A model generated the notes under the pieces. That model was not told the origin of the DNA, did not search any database, and worked only from the letters and a program-made list of their open reading frames with translations. This document shows positions 15,612 through 22,857 of a stretch of DNA of 23,638 bases, piece by piece (the stretch's first letter is position 1; each line of letters starts with the position of its first letter). The position numbers were made by a program, and so were the translations under genes. The stretch comes from JBMYZL01 sp965661765 (GTDB lineage: Bacteria; Bacteroidota; Bacteroidia; Flavobacteriales_D; Sanyastnellaceae), in assembly GCA_965661765.1 (NCBI GenBank), contig CBFIFE010000042.1:1-23638 (forward strand), given 5' to 3'.

Positions 15612-17387
15612 TCAATAAATTTTGAAAACAGGGTACATGTTGACCACGCCCCCGACCCCTTCGAAGTGATTGGACTGCTCATAGAGCCAGCGGATTTGGT
15701 TCGACGGAGAAGCTGCAAGGGTGCTGTCGCGGGCAACTGCGATGTCAAACCTTTGGCGCAGGTCAGGGTCGTTGTCGAGGAGGGATTTGGCCTCATCCTC
15801 AAAGACATAGGCGCTATAATACTCCTTTTGCTGGAGGGTGGAATCAAAGAAGTTCCAGACCAAAAACGCATCGTGAGCCATCGGATCCAAGAGTTCAGCC
15901 AGCAACCGAACAGGGTTGTTTTCCCTGCGAATCACCCAGTCACCAGCAAAAAGACGCACCGGCTCTGTCGCGGATGTGACAGCATCAATCGACAGCGGAA
16001 AATGCCCTTCGTACGGAAGCCTTGGCGCTTGGAAATCAACAATCCTCGTCACTTCAACATGGAGGATGGTGTCCCGATCCAGCGTATCAAATGTCACCCC
16101 GGCTGCGGCCAGGCGTTCATGAACCTCGCGCCAGGCTTGAGGCAATATCCAAGCTTCCGGAATTTGTGCGAAATGAGTCGCGTTGTAATGGTTGTAAAAA
16201 GGGATGTCTGCTTGCCAAACCTCACTTCGGTCATACCGCAGACGCTCAGCGCCCGTGATCTCAGAGGGCTCGTAGACCGCCCGGTACCCTTCGAAAGTCA
16301 GGGGGGTGAAGCGCTTGGGGTCACGGGACCAGCGGACAGGCAAAGACTCGGCGGTTCGCCACCGCTGCCGCTCGGCCGCCCGCACCGCTTGGATTTCAGC
16401 GCCGTGCACATCAATCAAAGTTTCGATGCACTCGAAAAAGTCGAGGGTAGCGGCGACTCGGTCAGGATAGGGCTTGAGCATGTGGGCCTCAGAGACAAAT
16501 CCCAGCGTCCCATGAAGAACTGCATACCCCGTGCTGTAACGCGGCGTTTCGAGAAAGCCGATGATGCCGGAATCAGGGATTTGTTTGTACGAATAAACAT
16601 ACGGCACCATGGGGTTGTCTTTCGCTGCCATTTCGGCGTACAAGAACGGCTCCACCGTTTCTCGCAAAAACGGCCCGATCACTTCGCCCGCCTTGTCGGG
16701 TTGTGTGGAAATGAGGGTCATGGTTTGGGGGTAATCAGCTCCATTGGTGGTGTGGGTGTCCACGAACAAGTCGGGATCGAAGGCTGCAAGCAATTCAACC
16801 ATCGCCATGGCGTTGCGCGAATCTGCTTTGACAAAATCGCGGTTGAGGTCCAAATTCCTCGCATTGCCGCGGAATCCGTATTCATCCGGGCCATTTTGGT
16901 TGGCGCGTGAACAACAATTGCGCTGCAGGCCACCCCCTATATTGAACATGGGAATGTACACCCAGATGGCATTCTCCATGCGTTCGGGATTCGCCAAAAG
17001 ACTGCGCACGTGAGCCAAACTTGCGTCTACACCGCAAGGTTCTCCTGGATGAATGGCATTGTTAACCAAAACCCTCAGGCGTTCTGGGTGCTTTTGCTTT
17101 GCGGACTGAAGTCCTTCGATGCCCATGGGCGATTCCCCGGGAAGTCCAACAATCACTGCATGCAGCGGACGACCGACATCTGTTGTCCCGATGGTCGTCA
17201 TGTGGACGGCAGGATGCTCCTCGGAAAGCGCTTGAAACAGCCCGATGGCCTCATTCCACGTCGGCGTGACATGGTTGAATGGATCTCCCTTGGGGTCTGT
17301 TTGGGCAAGTGTTGCCAGCGAGAGGCAAAGCGCGACCATGCCTGAGAATCTCCTGCGGGTCATAGGTTGTGGAAAATTGTCGTTCAT
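15612..17387 (-). CDS. Exported M14-family zinc carboxypeptidase
   Basis: 591 residues from ATG 17387. Residues about 35-330 are an M14 metallocarboxypeptidase domain. H113-P-G-E116 and H212 (V-D-T-H) are the zinc ligands; R-N-L-D-L-N-R-D at 177-184 is the substrate carboxylate and Arg region; E300 (F-V-S-E) is the likely catalytic Glu. The C-terminal 250 residues look beta-rich and are of a kind often attached to bacterial M14 proteins; I cannot name the domain. The N-terminus has T-R-R-R-F-S-G followed by a hydrophobic run ending L-A-Q, so export is clear and the twin-arginine route is possible. An ATG at 17363 would begin just before the arginines. The esterase gene follows after 11 bp. 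The divergent gap to the YqgE gene is only 28 bp. Confidence 0.87.
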   Translation of the reverse strand: MNDNFPQPMTRRRFSGMVALCLSLATLAQTDPKGDPFNHVTPTWNEAIGLFQALSEEHPAVHMTTIGTTDVGRPLHAVIVGLPGESPMGIEGLQSAKQKHPERLRVLVNNAIHPGEPCGVDASLAHVRSLLANPERMENAIWVYIPMFNIGGGLQRNCCSRANQNGPDEYGFRGNARNLDLNRDFVKADSRNAMAMVELLAAFDPDLFVDTHTTNGADYPQTMTLISTQPDKAGEVIGPFLRETVEPFLYAEMAAKDNPMVPYVYSYKQIPDSGIIGFLETPRYSTGYAVLHGTLGFVSEAHMLKPYPDRVAATLDFFECIETLIDVHGAEIQAVRAAERQRWRTAESLPVRWSRDPKRFTPLTFEGYRAVYEPSEITGAERLRYDRSEVWQADIPFYNHYNATHFAQIPEAWILPQAWREVHERLAAAGVTFDTLDRDTILHVEVTRIVDFQAPRLPYEGHFPLSIDAVTSATEPVRLFAGDWVIRRENNPVRLLAELLDPMAHDAFLVWNFFDSTLQQKEYYSAYVFEDEAKSLLDNDPDLRQRFDIAVARDSTLAASPSNQIRWLYEQSNHFEGVGGVVNMYPVFKIY

Positions 17388-17415
17388 CTGGAGCAAAAGT
17401 CGGAACTTTGCAAAG

Positions 17416-17994
17416 ATGATTCGTTTCAGCCCAGGACCTCAAGCAGAGCCGCAACGCGGTTCGTTGCTGTTGTCAGAACCCTTTCTGGAAGACCCTTATT
17501 TCGGTCGAAAGGCCGTGCTGATTTGCGAGATTTCCGAACGGGGCACCTTCGGTTTTGTGTTGAACAATTTTGTCGATGTTGACCTGCATGCCTTGGCGCA
17601 AGAAATCCCGGAGGGATTCGGTCGCGTGAGCGTTGGGGGCCCCGTCAATGTCTCCACTTTGTATTACCTCCACCGTTTGTCAGATCTGGAAGGTGCCGTT
17701 CACGTCATGGACGATTTGTACATGGGTGGCGACTTCAATGCGTTGGTAGAGCGGTTGCAGCAGCATCCAGTCGGCGCGGAGGACATTCGGTTTTTTGTCG
17801 GTTACGCAGGTTGGTCTGAAAACCAATTGGAAGACGAAATCAAGAGTCGTTCGTGGTTTGTGACAGATGCCGATCCCGCCTCAGTGATGGATACCACGGT
17901 GGATGGAGACGATTATTGGAAGCAACGCATCGCGGCCATGGGGGAAGACTACTCCCACATCGCCAATGCCCCTGTAGATCCTTCACTGAATTGA
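17416..17994 (+). CDS. YqgE/AlgH family protein (UPF0301)
   Basis: 192 residues, within the family's usual size. Family landmarks are G-S-L-L-L-S-E-P-F-L-E-D-P-Y-F at 15-29, G-F-V-L-N at 46-50, V-G-G-P-V at 73-77, and F-F-V-G-Y-A-G-W-S at 126-134. These motifs make the family call firm. The molecular role is not settled: AlgH was named as a regulator of alginate genes in Pseudomonas, but most homologues are uncharacterised cytosolic proteins. The ATG at 17416 is chosen because the frame upstream, although open to 17245, runs antisense through the carboxypeptidase signal peptide. The perfect palindrome CTTTGCAAAG abuts the start codon. The gene is convergent with the DUF2797 gene, with 11 bp between. 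Confidence 0.92.
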   Translation: MIRFSPGPQAEPQRGSLLLSEPFLEDPYFGRKAVLICEISERGTFGFVLNNFVDVDLHALAQEIPEGFGRVSVGGPVNVSTLYYLHRLSDLEGAVHVMDDLYMGGDFNALVERLQQHPVGAEDIRFFVGYAGWSENQLEDEIKSRSWFVTDADPASVMDTTVDGDDYWKQRIAAMGEDYSHIANAPVDPSLN

Positions 17995-18005
17995 ATGTTC
18001 GGTAC

Positions 18006-18836
18006 TTATTTCGTCAATTCAATGTTGACTCTGTAGCCGATGTGGTTGCGGATGTTGATGACTTGACCTCCCTCAAACATCAAGTATTGGCCCTTGATGC
18101 CCGCTAGTTTGCCTTCAATTTTGCCTGTTTTCTCCAAACGCACACTGGACACTTTGATGGGGTAGGAGGAGACCGGGTACACCACTGAATGCACCGCATC
18201 ATCTTCGCTGAAGAACGGCTCGTAGGTGGTGTCAAGCGCATCGAGGGCTTCGTCTTTCGCCTCGAGCATCATCTCGGTGGCAGGGACTTGATGCTTGAGC
18301 ATCGCTCGCCATTGTGTCTTGTCACCAAAGATTGGCTTGAGCGCCACCTCGATGACACCGGCCAATTGTCGGTAGGGCACTTCGGCCACCAAAATGGCAG
18401 CCACCGCGCCTTGGTCATGCCACCGATAGGGCACATTCGTTTGCCGTGTCACGCCCACTTTCAATGCACCGGTGTAGCTGAGGTAAACAACATGTGGTGC
18501 CAAATGGTGTTCCCGTTCCCACGCTTCATCGCGAAGGGCGATGCCTTCGTGAATGCGGCTCAACTCGGGATGAATCACCGAAGGCACGGCAGCTGGCGAT
18601 TTCAGCCAGGCTGGATAGCTCAGTCCATCCCCATAAGTTTTCTTGATTTTTCGGCCAGTTTCGACACAGTGAATTTCACCTGTCCAAGTGAATGTGATAT
18701 GCTGGCCAACCCATTCGTTGATTGGAATCGTGGCACTTGGGTTCGTTACATCTGCAAGCGGCAGCTGGTATTGGATCGGCAATGTCTCCGAAGAAGCCGG
18801 TTGCGTTGTCAGTTTGCGAAGGTTGCCTGTCCACAT
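18006..18836 (-). CDS. DUF2797 family protein with its zinc-ribbon cysteines replaced
   Basis: 276 residues. The family is recognisable from H-V-V-Y-L-S-Y-T-G-A-L-K-V-G-V-T-R, then Y-R-W-H-D-Q-G-A, A-G-V-I-E-V-A-L and D-K-T-Q-W-R-A-M-L. These belong to the C-terminal domain of DUF2797; no biochemical role is known to me. In relatives I remember, the N-terminal half has a cysteine zinc ribbon (C-x-x-C-G, then C-Y-P-C-F, then two further Cys before A-H-E-G). Here the matching places read C-V-E-T-G, L-S-Y-P-A-W, P-S-V-I-H and E-L-S-R-I-H-E-G, leaving a single Cys. The rest of the framework is intact, so this is not a decaying gene. The ATG at 18836 begins M-W-T-G-N-L-R-K, the usual family start; a TTG at 18899 would run into the divergent gene. 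Confidence 0.85.
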   Translation of the reverse strand: MWTGNLRKLTTQPASSETLPIQYQLPLADVTNPSATIPINEWVGQHITFTWTGEIHCVETGRKIKKTYGDGLSYPAWLKSPAAVPSVIHPELSRIHEGIALRDEAWEREHHLAPHVVYLSYTGALKVGVTRQTNVPYRWHDQGAVAAILVAEVPYRQLAGVIEVALKPIFGDKTQWRAMLKHQVPATEMMLEAKDEALDALDTTYEPFFSEDDAVHSVVYPVSSYPIKVSSVRLEKTGKIEGKLAGIKGQYLMFEGGQVINIRNHIGYRVNIELTK

Positions 18837-18854
18837 GAGTTGCCAAAAGCTAAA

Positions 18855-18884
18855 TTTGAAATCTTGACAAAAGTCCGTATTTTG
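18855..18884 (+). promoter_or_regulatory. Weak candidate promoter for the 305-residue T9SS cargo gene
   Basis: TTTG at 18855-18858, 19 bp, then TATTTTG at 18878-18884, one base short of the TAnnTTTG consensus. Spacing is right, but the element ends 6 bp before the ATG at 18891, which would make the transcript nearly leaderless. Treat as tentative. Confidence 0.25.
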
Positions 18885-18890
18885 TTGGCC

Positions 18891-19808
18891 ATGAAGCAAC
18901 TCTACTGGTCTTTACTTTTCGCTACTTCGTTTGGCCTGGGCGGCCAAGCAGTGGGGCAAGTGTTCTACGAACAAAATTTTGACGGCTTGGCCGTAGGAGA
19001 TTACATCGGGTCTCAAGAAAGCTGGATGACTTGGTCTGACAATCCTGGGTCTACAGAAGACGCGCAAGTATCCTCTGATTTCGCAGCATCTGGTGAAAAC
19101 AGCATGCATGTTTTCCAAACCGCACAAGCGGGCGGTCCAATGGACGTTGTCTACGTGGCTGGGATCAATTCTGGCGCGTATGACGTCAGTTTCAAAATGT
19201 ACATCCCAACTGGCGCCTCAGGTTATTACAATTTCCAAGAAACGTCCACACCTGGACAAGCCTGGGCTTTTGATATAGTTTTTGCGAACGTTGGACAGTT
19301 TCAAATCACCATCGATGGAGCGGCCGCTGGAACGGGAGAGTTCCCCTTGGATGCCTGGTTTGAGATGAAGCACAGCATCAATTTGGAGACGGATGAAATG
19401 GACATGTACATCGACGGAGATCTGATCGGTTCATTCGCCTATGATGGTCCAGAAATTGGCGGCATCAATTTCTTCGGTTTCGGTGATGAAATTGAATTCG
19501 GAAACTATTACATCGACGACTTGATGGTTGCCGAGATGGATGTGGAGTCGGTCGAACCGGTTGCTTTGCATGCACTTGCATTCAACATGGGACCGAACCC
19601 TGCACAGGATTTTGTCATCTTGTCCGGGGATATTGATCAGGCCCAGGTTCGTGTATTGGCCCTGAATGGCCAGTTGGTTTCAGAGCGCCAGGTCAACAAC
19701 CTTCGCCAGGGCGAGCGTTTGAGTTTGAACCTCAATGAGGGCATTTACTTCGTCGAAGTGACGCAAGGGGCCCTTCGGTCCATCCAGCGTTTGGTAGTTC
19801 AGCGATAA
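18891..19808 (+). CDS. Secreted protein with type IX secretion C-terminal domain, lectin-like middle
   Basis: 305 residues. The signal peptide (M-K-Q-L-Y-W-S-L-L-F-A-T-S-F-G-L-G-G-Q-A) has a likely cut after V-G-Q near 23. Residues about 24-215 resemble a concanavalin-like jelly roll: F-Y-E-Q-N-F-D-G-L at the start, Y-D-V-S-F-K-M-Y-I-P in the middle, M-D-M-Y-I-D-G-D-L-I-G at about 170-180, and Y-I-D-D-L-M-V at the end. This is the pattern of LamG-like domains that hold glycans or protein partners; I see no catalytic residues. The last 75 residues, from N-M-G-P-N-P-A-Q-D-F, form a type A sorting domain ending L-V-V-Q-R. The frame upstream of 18891 is open but antisense to the DUF2797 gene. Export is well supported; ligand unknown. 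Confidence 0.85.
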   Translation: MKQLYWSLLFATSFGLGGQAVGQVFYEQNFDGLAVGDYIGSQESWMTWSDNPGSTEDAQVSSDFAASGENSMHVFQTAQAGGPMDVVYVAGINSGAYDVSFKMYIPTGASGYYNFQETSTPGQAWAFDIVFANVGQFQITIDGAAAGTGEFPLDAWFEMKHSINLETDEMDMYIDGDLIGSFAYDGPEIGGINFFGFGDEIEFGNYYIDDLMVAEMDVESVEPVALHALAFNMGPNPAQDFVILSGDIDQAQVRVLALNGQLVSERQVNNLRQGERLSLNLNEGIYFVEVTQGALRSIQRLVVQR

Positions 19809-19842
19809 GTTGCAACAAGGCCTTCGTTTTGCCGCAGGCTCC

Positions 19843-20739
19843 TCAACAATGGCATTTGACAAAATGGCCGATCTCCAACACGAGGTCGGCCATTTCTTTT
19901 GGCATTGAACGCGACTTTGGCCACGGTTCGCGCATGCCAAACACGTGCCCTCCACCAGGCAGCCATTGGGTGATGACGTTGTTCGATTGCACAAAACATT
20001 TCTCCAAAACCTTGGATTCTTCGATGGATACAGCCAAATCATCTTGAGCATGCGTGAGGAATACAGGGCATTCTATTCGCTTGGCTTGTTGCCGGATCTC
20101 CAACAAGCGCCGATGGCGCAGGTAGTCCTCGTAGAAACTGTATTGGTGATGGTAGGTCTCCCCTGTCCTTTGGTTTTGCACTTCAAAACGATTGGTCTTT
20201 TCCCAAGCCTGGAGATTTTCCTGTTTGGGAAATCGGGCGCCAAAATCAGATACACTCGCCATCAAAATCAGCCCGCTGCACGAAAATCTGGTGTTCTTAC
20301 TGGTTGCAGCTGCGATGGTCGCAATGCCCCCTCCCCTGCTGTGGCCCATCAACACAACGCGCATGCCCGCCTTGACGATTTCGCGCATAGCCGCCAAAGC
20401 ATCCCGTACTTCCTGCGTGTAGTTGTTTTCTGACCATGCCGCCAAATCAACAATCGCATCCGGGCAGTCGTTGGTGGTCCCATTTCCGGAAAAATCCAAG
20501 CGAAAACACGAGATGCCGCTTTGGGCCAACTCATCGGCCATCAAATTCCAACACCCCCATTCGGCGTAGCCCTTGTAGCCATGAAGAAACAGCACTGCAG
20601 GAGGCAATTGTTCCACCACCGAGGTGGCGAGGTGCGCATGCATGCGAAGGGGATGATGACCGAAGGGATGGCTGATGTTCCAAACATCCGCTGGCGCTTT
20701 GGATTCCTTGGGAATGCGTGTTGTTGTGGGCGATTTCAT
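19843..20739 (-). CDS. Alpha/beta hydrolase, probable cytosolic esterase
   Basis: 298 residues of the alpha/beta hydrolase fold. H-G-Y-K-G at 53-57 supplies the oxyanion hole, G-H-S133-R-G-G-G the nucleophile, H-A-Q-D-D (D233/D234) the acid, and G-G-G-H265-V-F the catalytic His. The F-L-H-G-Y-K-G and M-G-H-S-R-G-G patterns resemble dienelactone hydrolase or acyl-esterase-like proteins, but I cannot name a substrate. There is no signal peptide. The C-terminus ends V-K-C-H-C. The ATG at 20739 leaves 35 bp to the divergent thioredoxin-like gene. The 3' coding end contains a 14-bp hairpin that looks like a terminator for the convergent gene. Confidence 0.82.
   Translation of the reverse strand: MKSPTTTRIPKESKAPADVWNISHPFGHHPLRMHAHLATSVVEQLPPAVLFLHGYKGYAEWGCWNLMADELAQSGISCFRLDFSGNGTTNDCPDAIVDLAAWSENNYTQEVRDALAAMREIVKAGMRVVLMGHSRGGGIATIAAATSKNTRFSCSGLILMASVSDFGARFPKQENLQAWEKTNRFEVQNQRTGETYHHQYSFYEDYLRHRRLLEIRQQAKRIECPVFLTHAQDDLAVSIEESKVLEKCFVQSNNVITQWLPGGGHVFGMREPWPKSRSMPKEMADLVLEIGHFVKCHC
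19862..19900 (+). terminator. Probable intrinsic terminator lying inside the convergent hydrolase coding end
   Basis: AAATGGCCGA (19862-19871) and TCGGCCATTT (19886-19895) are a perfect 10-bp inverted repeat. Inside it TCTC and GAGG add four more pairs (one T-G), giving a 14-bp stem with a CAACAC loop, followed by CTTTT. It starts 54 bp after the stop of the T9SS cargo gene. The same bases encode M-A-D-L-V-L-E-I-G-H-F of the minus-strand hydrolase. Confidence 0.55.
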
Positions 20740-20753
20740 TCGCAGTAAATTTG
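20721..20753 (+). promoter_or_regulatory. Promoter of the thioredoxin-like/methyltransferase operon
   Basis: TAAATTTG at 20746-20753 is a perfect match to the Bacteroidota -7 element TAnnTTTG, 22 bp upstream of the ATG at 20775. The T/G-rich run TTGTTGTG from 20721 stands at the right distance for a -33 element, but is not an exact TTTG. Confidence 0.5.
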
Positions 20754-20764
20754 GCCCAAATCAA
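20749..20764. promoter_or_regulatory. Palindrome overlapping two divergent promoters
   Basis: ATTTGG-C-CCAAAT at 20749-20761 is a perfect inverted repeat. It overlaps the plus-strand -7 element (20746-20753). On the minus strand it overlaps TTGATTTG (20764-20757), a seven-of-eight match to the -7 consensus for the hydrolase gene starting at 20739. It could be a shared operator, or simply two facing TTTG elements. Confidence 0.4.
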
Positions 20765-20774
20765 TGAATGGACC

Positions 20775-22241
20775 ATGAGGAAATTTGTTTCAAGCATTGC
20801 CTTATCAGCAGCTGTCCTTGCTTGTGAGCCGACGTTTGCTCAACATATGCATTTTGTCGTCGACGGCCTCGGCGCAGATACGGTGTATCTGGCCAATTAT
20901 TTTGGTGACAAGATGTACTATGCAGACACAACGATCGCCGATGCCCAGGGCCATTTCGTCTTTGATGCGCCACCTTTCGAGGAATCCGGAAAGTACGCCG
21001 TGATTTTGCCGGGTCCGAAGATGCTCGAATTCCTGGGCGTCCCGGAAGAAATTGAAATCTCGACTTCTATGGCTCGGCCCGCGGAGGATGCAACAGTGAT
21101 CAAAAGTGAGGAGAACAAGCTCTATTACAACTACCTCCGTTTCATTCAAGGCAAACGGATGGAGGCCGCTCCGCAAGAGGCCATTTTGCAGGATTCAACC
21201 TCCACAGAAGCCGCTCGAGAAGCGGCGATGGAGATCATGAATGCATTCGGAGATGAAGTTGCAGCTGAGCAGAAGCGGGTCATTTCTGAGCATGGCGACA
21301 AATTGTTTGCCAAATATTTGAACATGGTTGTGGAGCCTGAGATCCCGGAAGTTCCTGAACAAATTGCAAACCCACGAGATTTGCAGTACCGCTGGTACCG
21401 CGATCACTATTGGGACCGAGTGGATTTCACAGACCCGCGCATGGTCAGAGATGCTTCATTTCACAGCATCTTGAACACCTATTGGACCAGGGTACTGCCC
21501 CAGATTCCGGACACCTTGGAAAAGGAGGCTTTGCGCCTGATTGAGCGCACGAAAGGGAACGCAGACATGTTCAAGTACATCGTTCACTACATCACCTTCA
21601 ACAGTGAAAGCTCCCAGGTCATGTGCATGGACAAAGTATTTGTGCGAATGGTCAATGAGTTTTACCGCTCCGGAAAGGCCGTTTGGTTGAACGATGATCA
21701 GGTGGCCAAAATCACAGATAGAGCCGATGACCTCAAAAATTCACTCTGCGGGAATCGTCCGCCCAACATCATCTTGCCAGACTTGAGCCAAAAGGAATGG
21801 AAGTCTCTTTACGATGTCGACGCGAAGTATACAGCGATCTTGATTTGGGAATCCACTTGTGGGCATTGCAAAAAAGAAATGCCCAAGCTCAAGGAGCTTT
21901 ACGAAGAATGGAAGCCAAAGGGGTTGGAGATTTTTGCCATCGGGAACGACTTTGAACCTGAGCCGTGGCAGAAGTTCCTTCAAGACAAGGGTTACACCGA
22001 TTGGATCAACGTCAGCGACAACCCACAGGTGAACGCCCAAGACAGCGCCATGGCCCTGATTGCAGGTGGCATCACAACCCTGGAAAGTCTGAATTTCCGA
22101 ACCACCTTTGATGTCTACGCGACCCCGAAGATCTTCCTGTTGGATCGGGACAAGAACATTGTTGCCAAACAAATTGGGGCGGAACAGCTGGGGGAGATTT
22201 TGGCACGCCTCGAGTCCATGGAAGATCGGTCCGGGAAATGA
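20775..22241 (+). CDS. Exported thioredoxin-like (TlpA-type) protein with DUF4369-like N-terminus
   Basis: 488 residues. The signal peptide runs M-R-K-F-V-S-S-I-A-L-S-A-A-V-L-A-C with a likely cut after F-A-Q near 23; Cys17 alone is not in a good lipobox. Residues about 24-105 resemble DUF4369, a small beta domain found before thioredoxin folds in Bacteroidota. The middle part (110-325), helical and charged, resembles DUF5106. The thioredoxin domain (about 330-485) has W-E-S-T-C362-G-H-C365 and a cis-Pro site A-T-P451-K. The intact CxxC suggests a periplasmic disulfide reductase or isomerase. The frame is open back to 20718, but the ATG at 20775 gives the signal peptide and sits 22 bp after a consensus -7 element. 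The next gene overlaps its stop by 4 bp. Confidence 0.87.
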   Translation: MRKFVSSIALSAAVLACEPTFAQHMHFVVDGLGADTVYLANYFGDKMYYADTTIADAQGHFVFDAPPFEESGKYAVILPGPKMLEFLGVPEEIEISTSMARPAEDATVIKSEENKLYYNYLRFIQGKRMEAAPQEAILQDSTSTEAAREAAMEIMNAFGDEVAAEQKRVISEHGDKLFAKYLNMVVEPEIPEVPEQIANPRDLQYRWYRDHYWDRVDFTDPRMVRDASFHSILNTYWTRVLPQIPDTLEKEALRLIERTKGNADMFKYIVHYITFNSESSQVMCMDKVFVRMVNEFYRSGKAVWLNDDQVAKITDRADDLKNSLCGNRPPNIILPDLSQKEWKSLYDVDAKYTAILIWESTCGHCKKEMPKLKELYEEWKPKGLEIFAIGNDFEPEPWQKFLQDKGYTDWINVSDNPQVNAQDSAMALIAGGITTLESLNFRTTFDVYATPKIFLLDRDKNIVAKQIGAEQLGEILARLESMEDRSGK

Positions 22242-22780
22242 GAATCAATTTTCTGCGCAATTTTATTCGACAGCCGCTGCGCAACGCAAGTTTGGTTCCA
22301 AGCTCGCGACGGGCTGCTGAACAGATGTTGGCAGGGATAGATTTTGAGAATGTTCAGTACATCGTCGAGTTGGGACCGGGCACGGGAATTTTTACCCATG
22401 CACTTTGCGAAGCGGCCAGTGATGATGCGAAAATGATTCTGGTCGAGTTGGAGGAATCTTACATACCGTCGTTGACCAATAGGTTCTCCACGCGCGCTGA
22501 GGTGGTGCATGGAAGCGCGCACACCATTGAAGATTTGGTGGCAGAGCGAGGATGGCCGCGCATTGACTTGATTGTGAGTGGGCTTCCATTCGTCCTGCCC
22601 CAGTCTGTGAAGTCCCCCCTTTTCGACTTTCTGTTGCGGTGCACCGAAGGTGGCACAGTTTTTCGTTGGTTCACTTACATGCCGGTGGCGATGAAACCGC
22701 ATTACCAGGCCTTTGCCTTTGAGAAAAAGTCATTTGTGTTTTGGAATTTTCCGCCAATGTGGATTTTTGGCGTGAATTGA
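22238..22780 (+). CDS. Class I SAM methyltransferase, phospholipid N-methyltransferase (PmtA)-like
   Basis: 180 residues, with an ATGA overlap with the preceding gene. SAM motif I is V-E-L-G-P-G-T-G at 43-50; L-V-E-L-E at 68-72 is the acidic loop; and L-I-V-S-G-L-P-F at 111-118 stands where the catalytic motif lies. The combination G-P-G-T-G ... S-G-L-P is seen in bacterial PmtA-type phosphatidylethanolamine N-methyltransferases and in the related KsgA-like rRNA dimethylases. The short length and lack of an RNA-binding C-domain favour the PmtA-like group. The N-terminus is basic (M-R-I-N-F-L-R-N-F-I-R-Q-P-L-R), as expected of a membrane-surface enzyme. A bidirectional terminator follows. The fold is certain and the substrate only suggested. 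Cotranscription with an envelope thioredoxin protein is consistent with an envelope role but does not prove it. Confidence 0.75.
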   Translation: MRINFLRNFIRQPLRNASLVPSSRRAAEQMLAGIDFENVQYIVELGPGTGIFTHALCEAASDDAKMILVELEESYIPSLTNRFSTRAEVVHGSAHTIEDLVAERGWPRIDLIVSGLPFVLPQSVKSPLFDFLLRCTEGGTVFRWFTYMPVAMKPHYQAFAFEKKSFVFWNFPPMWIFGVN

Positions 22781-22802
22781 GGCGCGTGTACCGCAGAAGA
22801 AC

Positions 22803-22836
22803 AAAAAGCCCGGGCGATGTGCCCGGGCTTTTTTTT
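22803..22836. terminator. Bidirectional intrinsic terminator
   Basis: AGCCCGGGC (22807-22815), loop GATGT, GCCCGGGCT (22821-22829) is a perfect 9-bp G+C-rich stem. An A-run precedes it and an eight-T run follows it, so it works for the methyltransferase gene ending at 22780 and for the minus-strand repeat-protein gene ending at 22858. Confidence 0.92.
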
Positions 22837-22857
22837 ATCGTTGGGTGTCTGCGATTC

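Noticed and set aside
15600..16910. 436-residue open frame on the plus strand
   Set aside because: It is antisense to the M14 carboxypeptidase, which has full catalytic motifs; the translation shows no family features and is shadow sequence of a G+C-rich gene.
17245..17415. In-frame upstream extension of the YqgE gene
   Set aside because: Antisense to the carboxypeptidase signal peptide; family homology starts at ATG 17416.
17406..17415. Perfect palindrome CTTTGCAAAG directly before the YqgE start codon
   Set aside because: Only 10 bp, easily chance, and no promoter element could be placed around it.
17987..18021. Inverted repeat TGAATTGA / TCAATTCA at the convergent ends of the YqgE and DUF2797 genes
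   Set aside because: An A/T-rich 8-bp stem with a 19-base loop and no T-run on either side; too weak to call a terminator.
18189..18890. In-frame upstream extension of the T9SS cargo gene at 18891
   Set aside because: Antisense to DUF2797; the signal peptide begins exactly at 18891.
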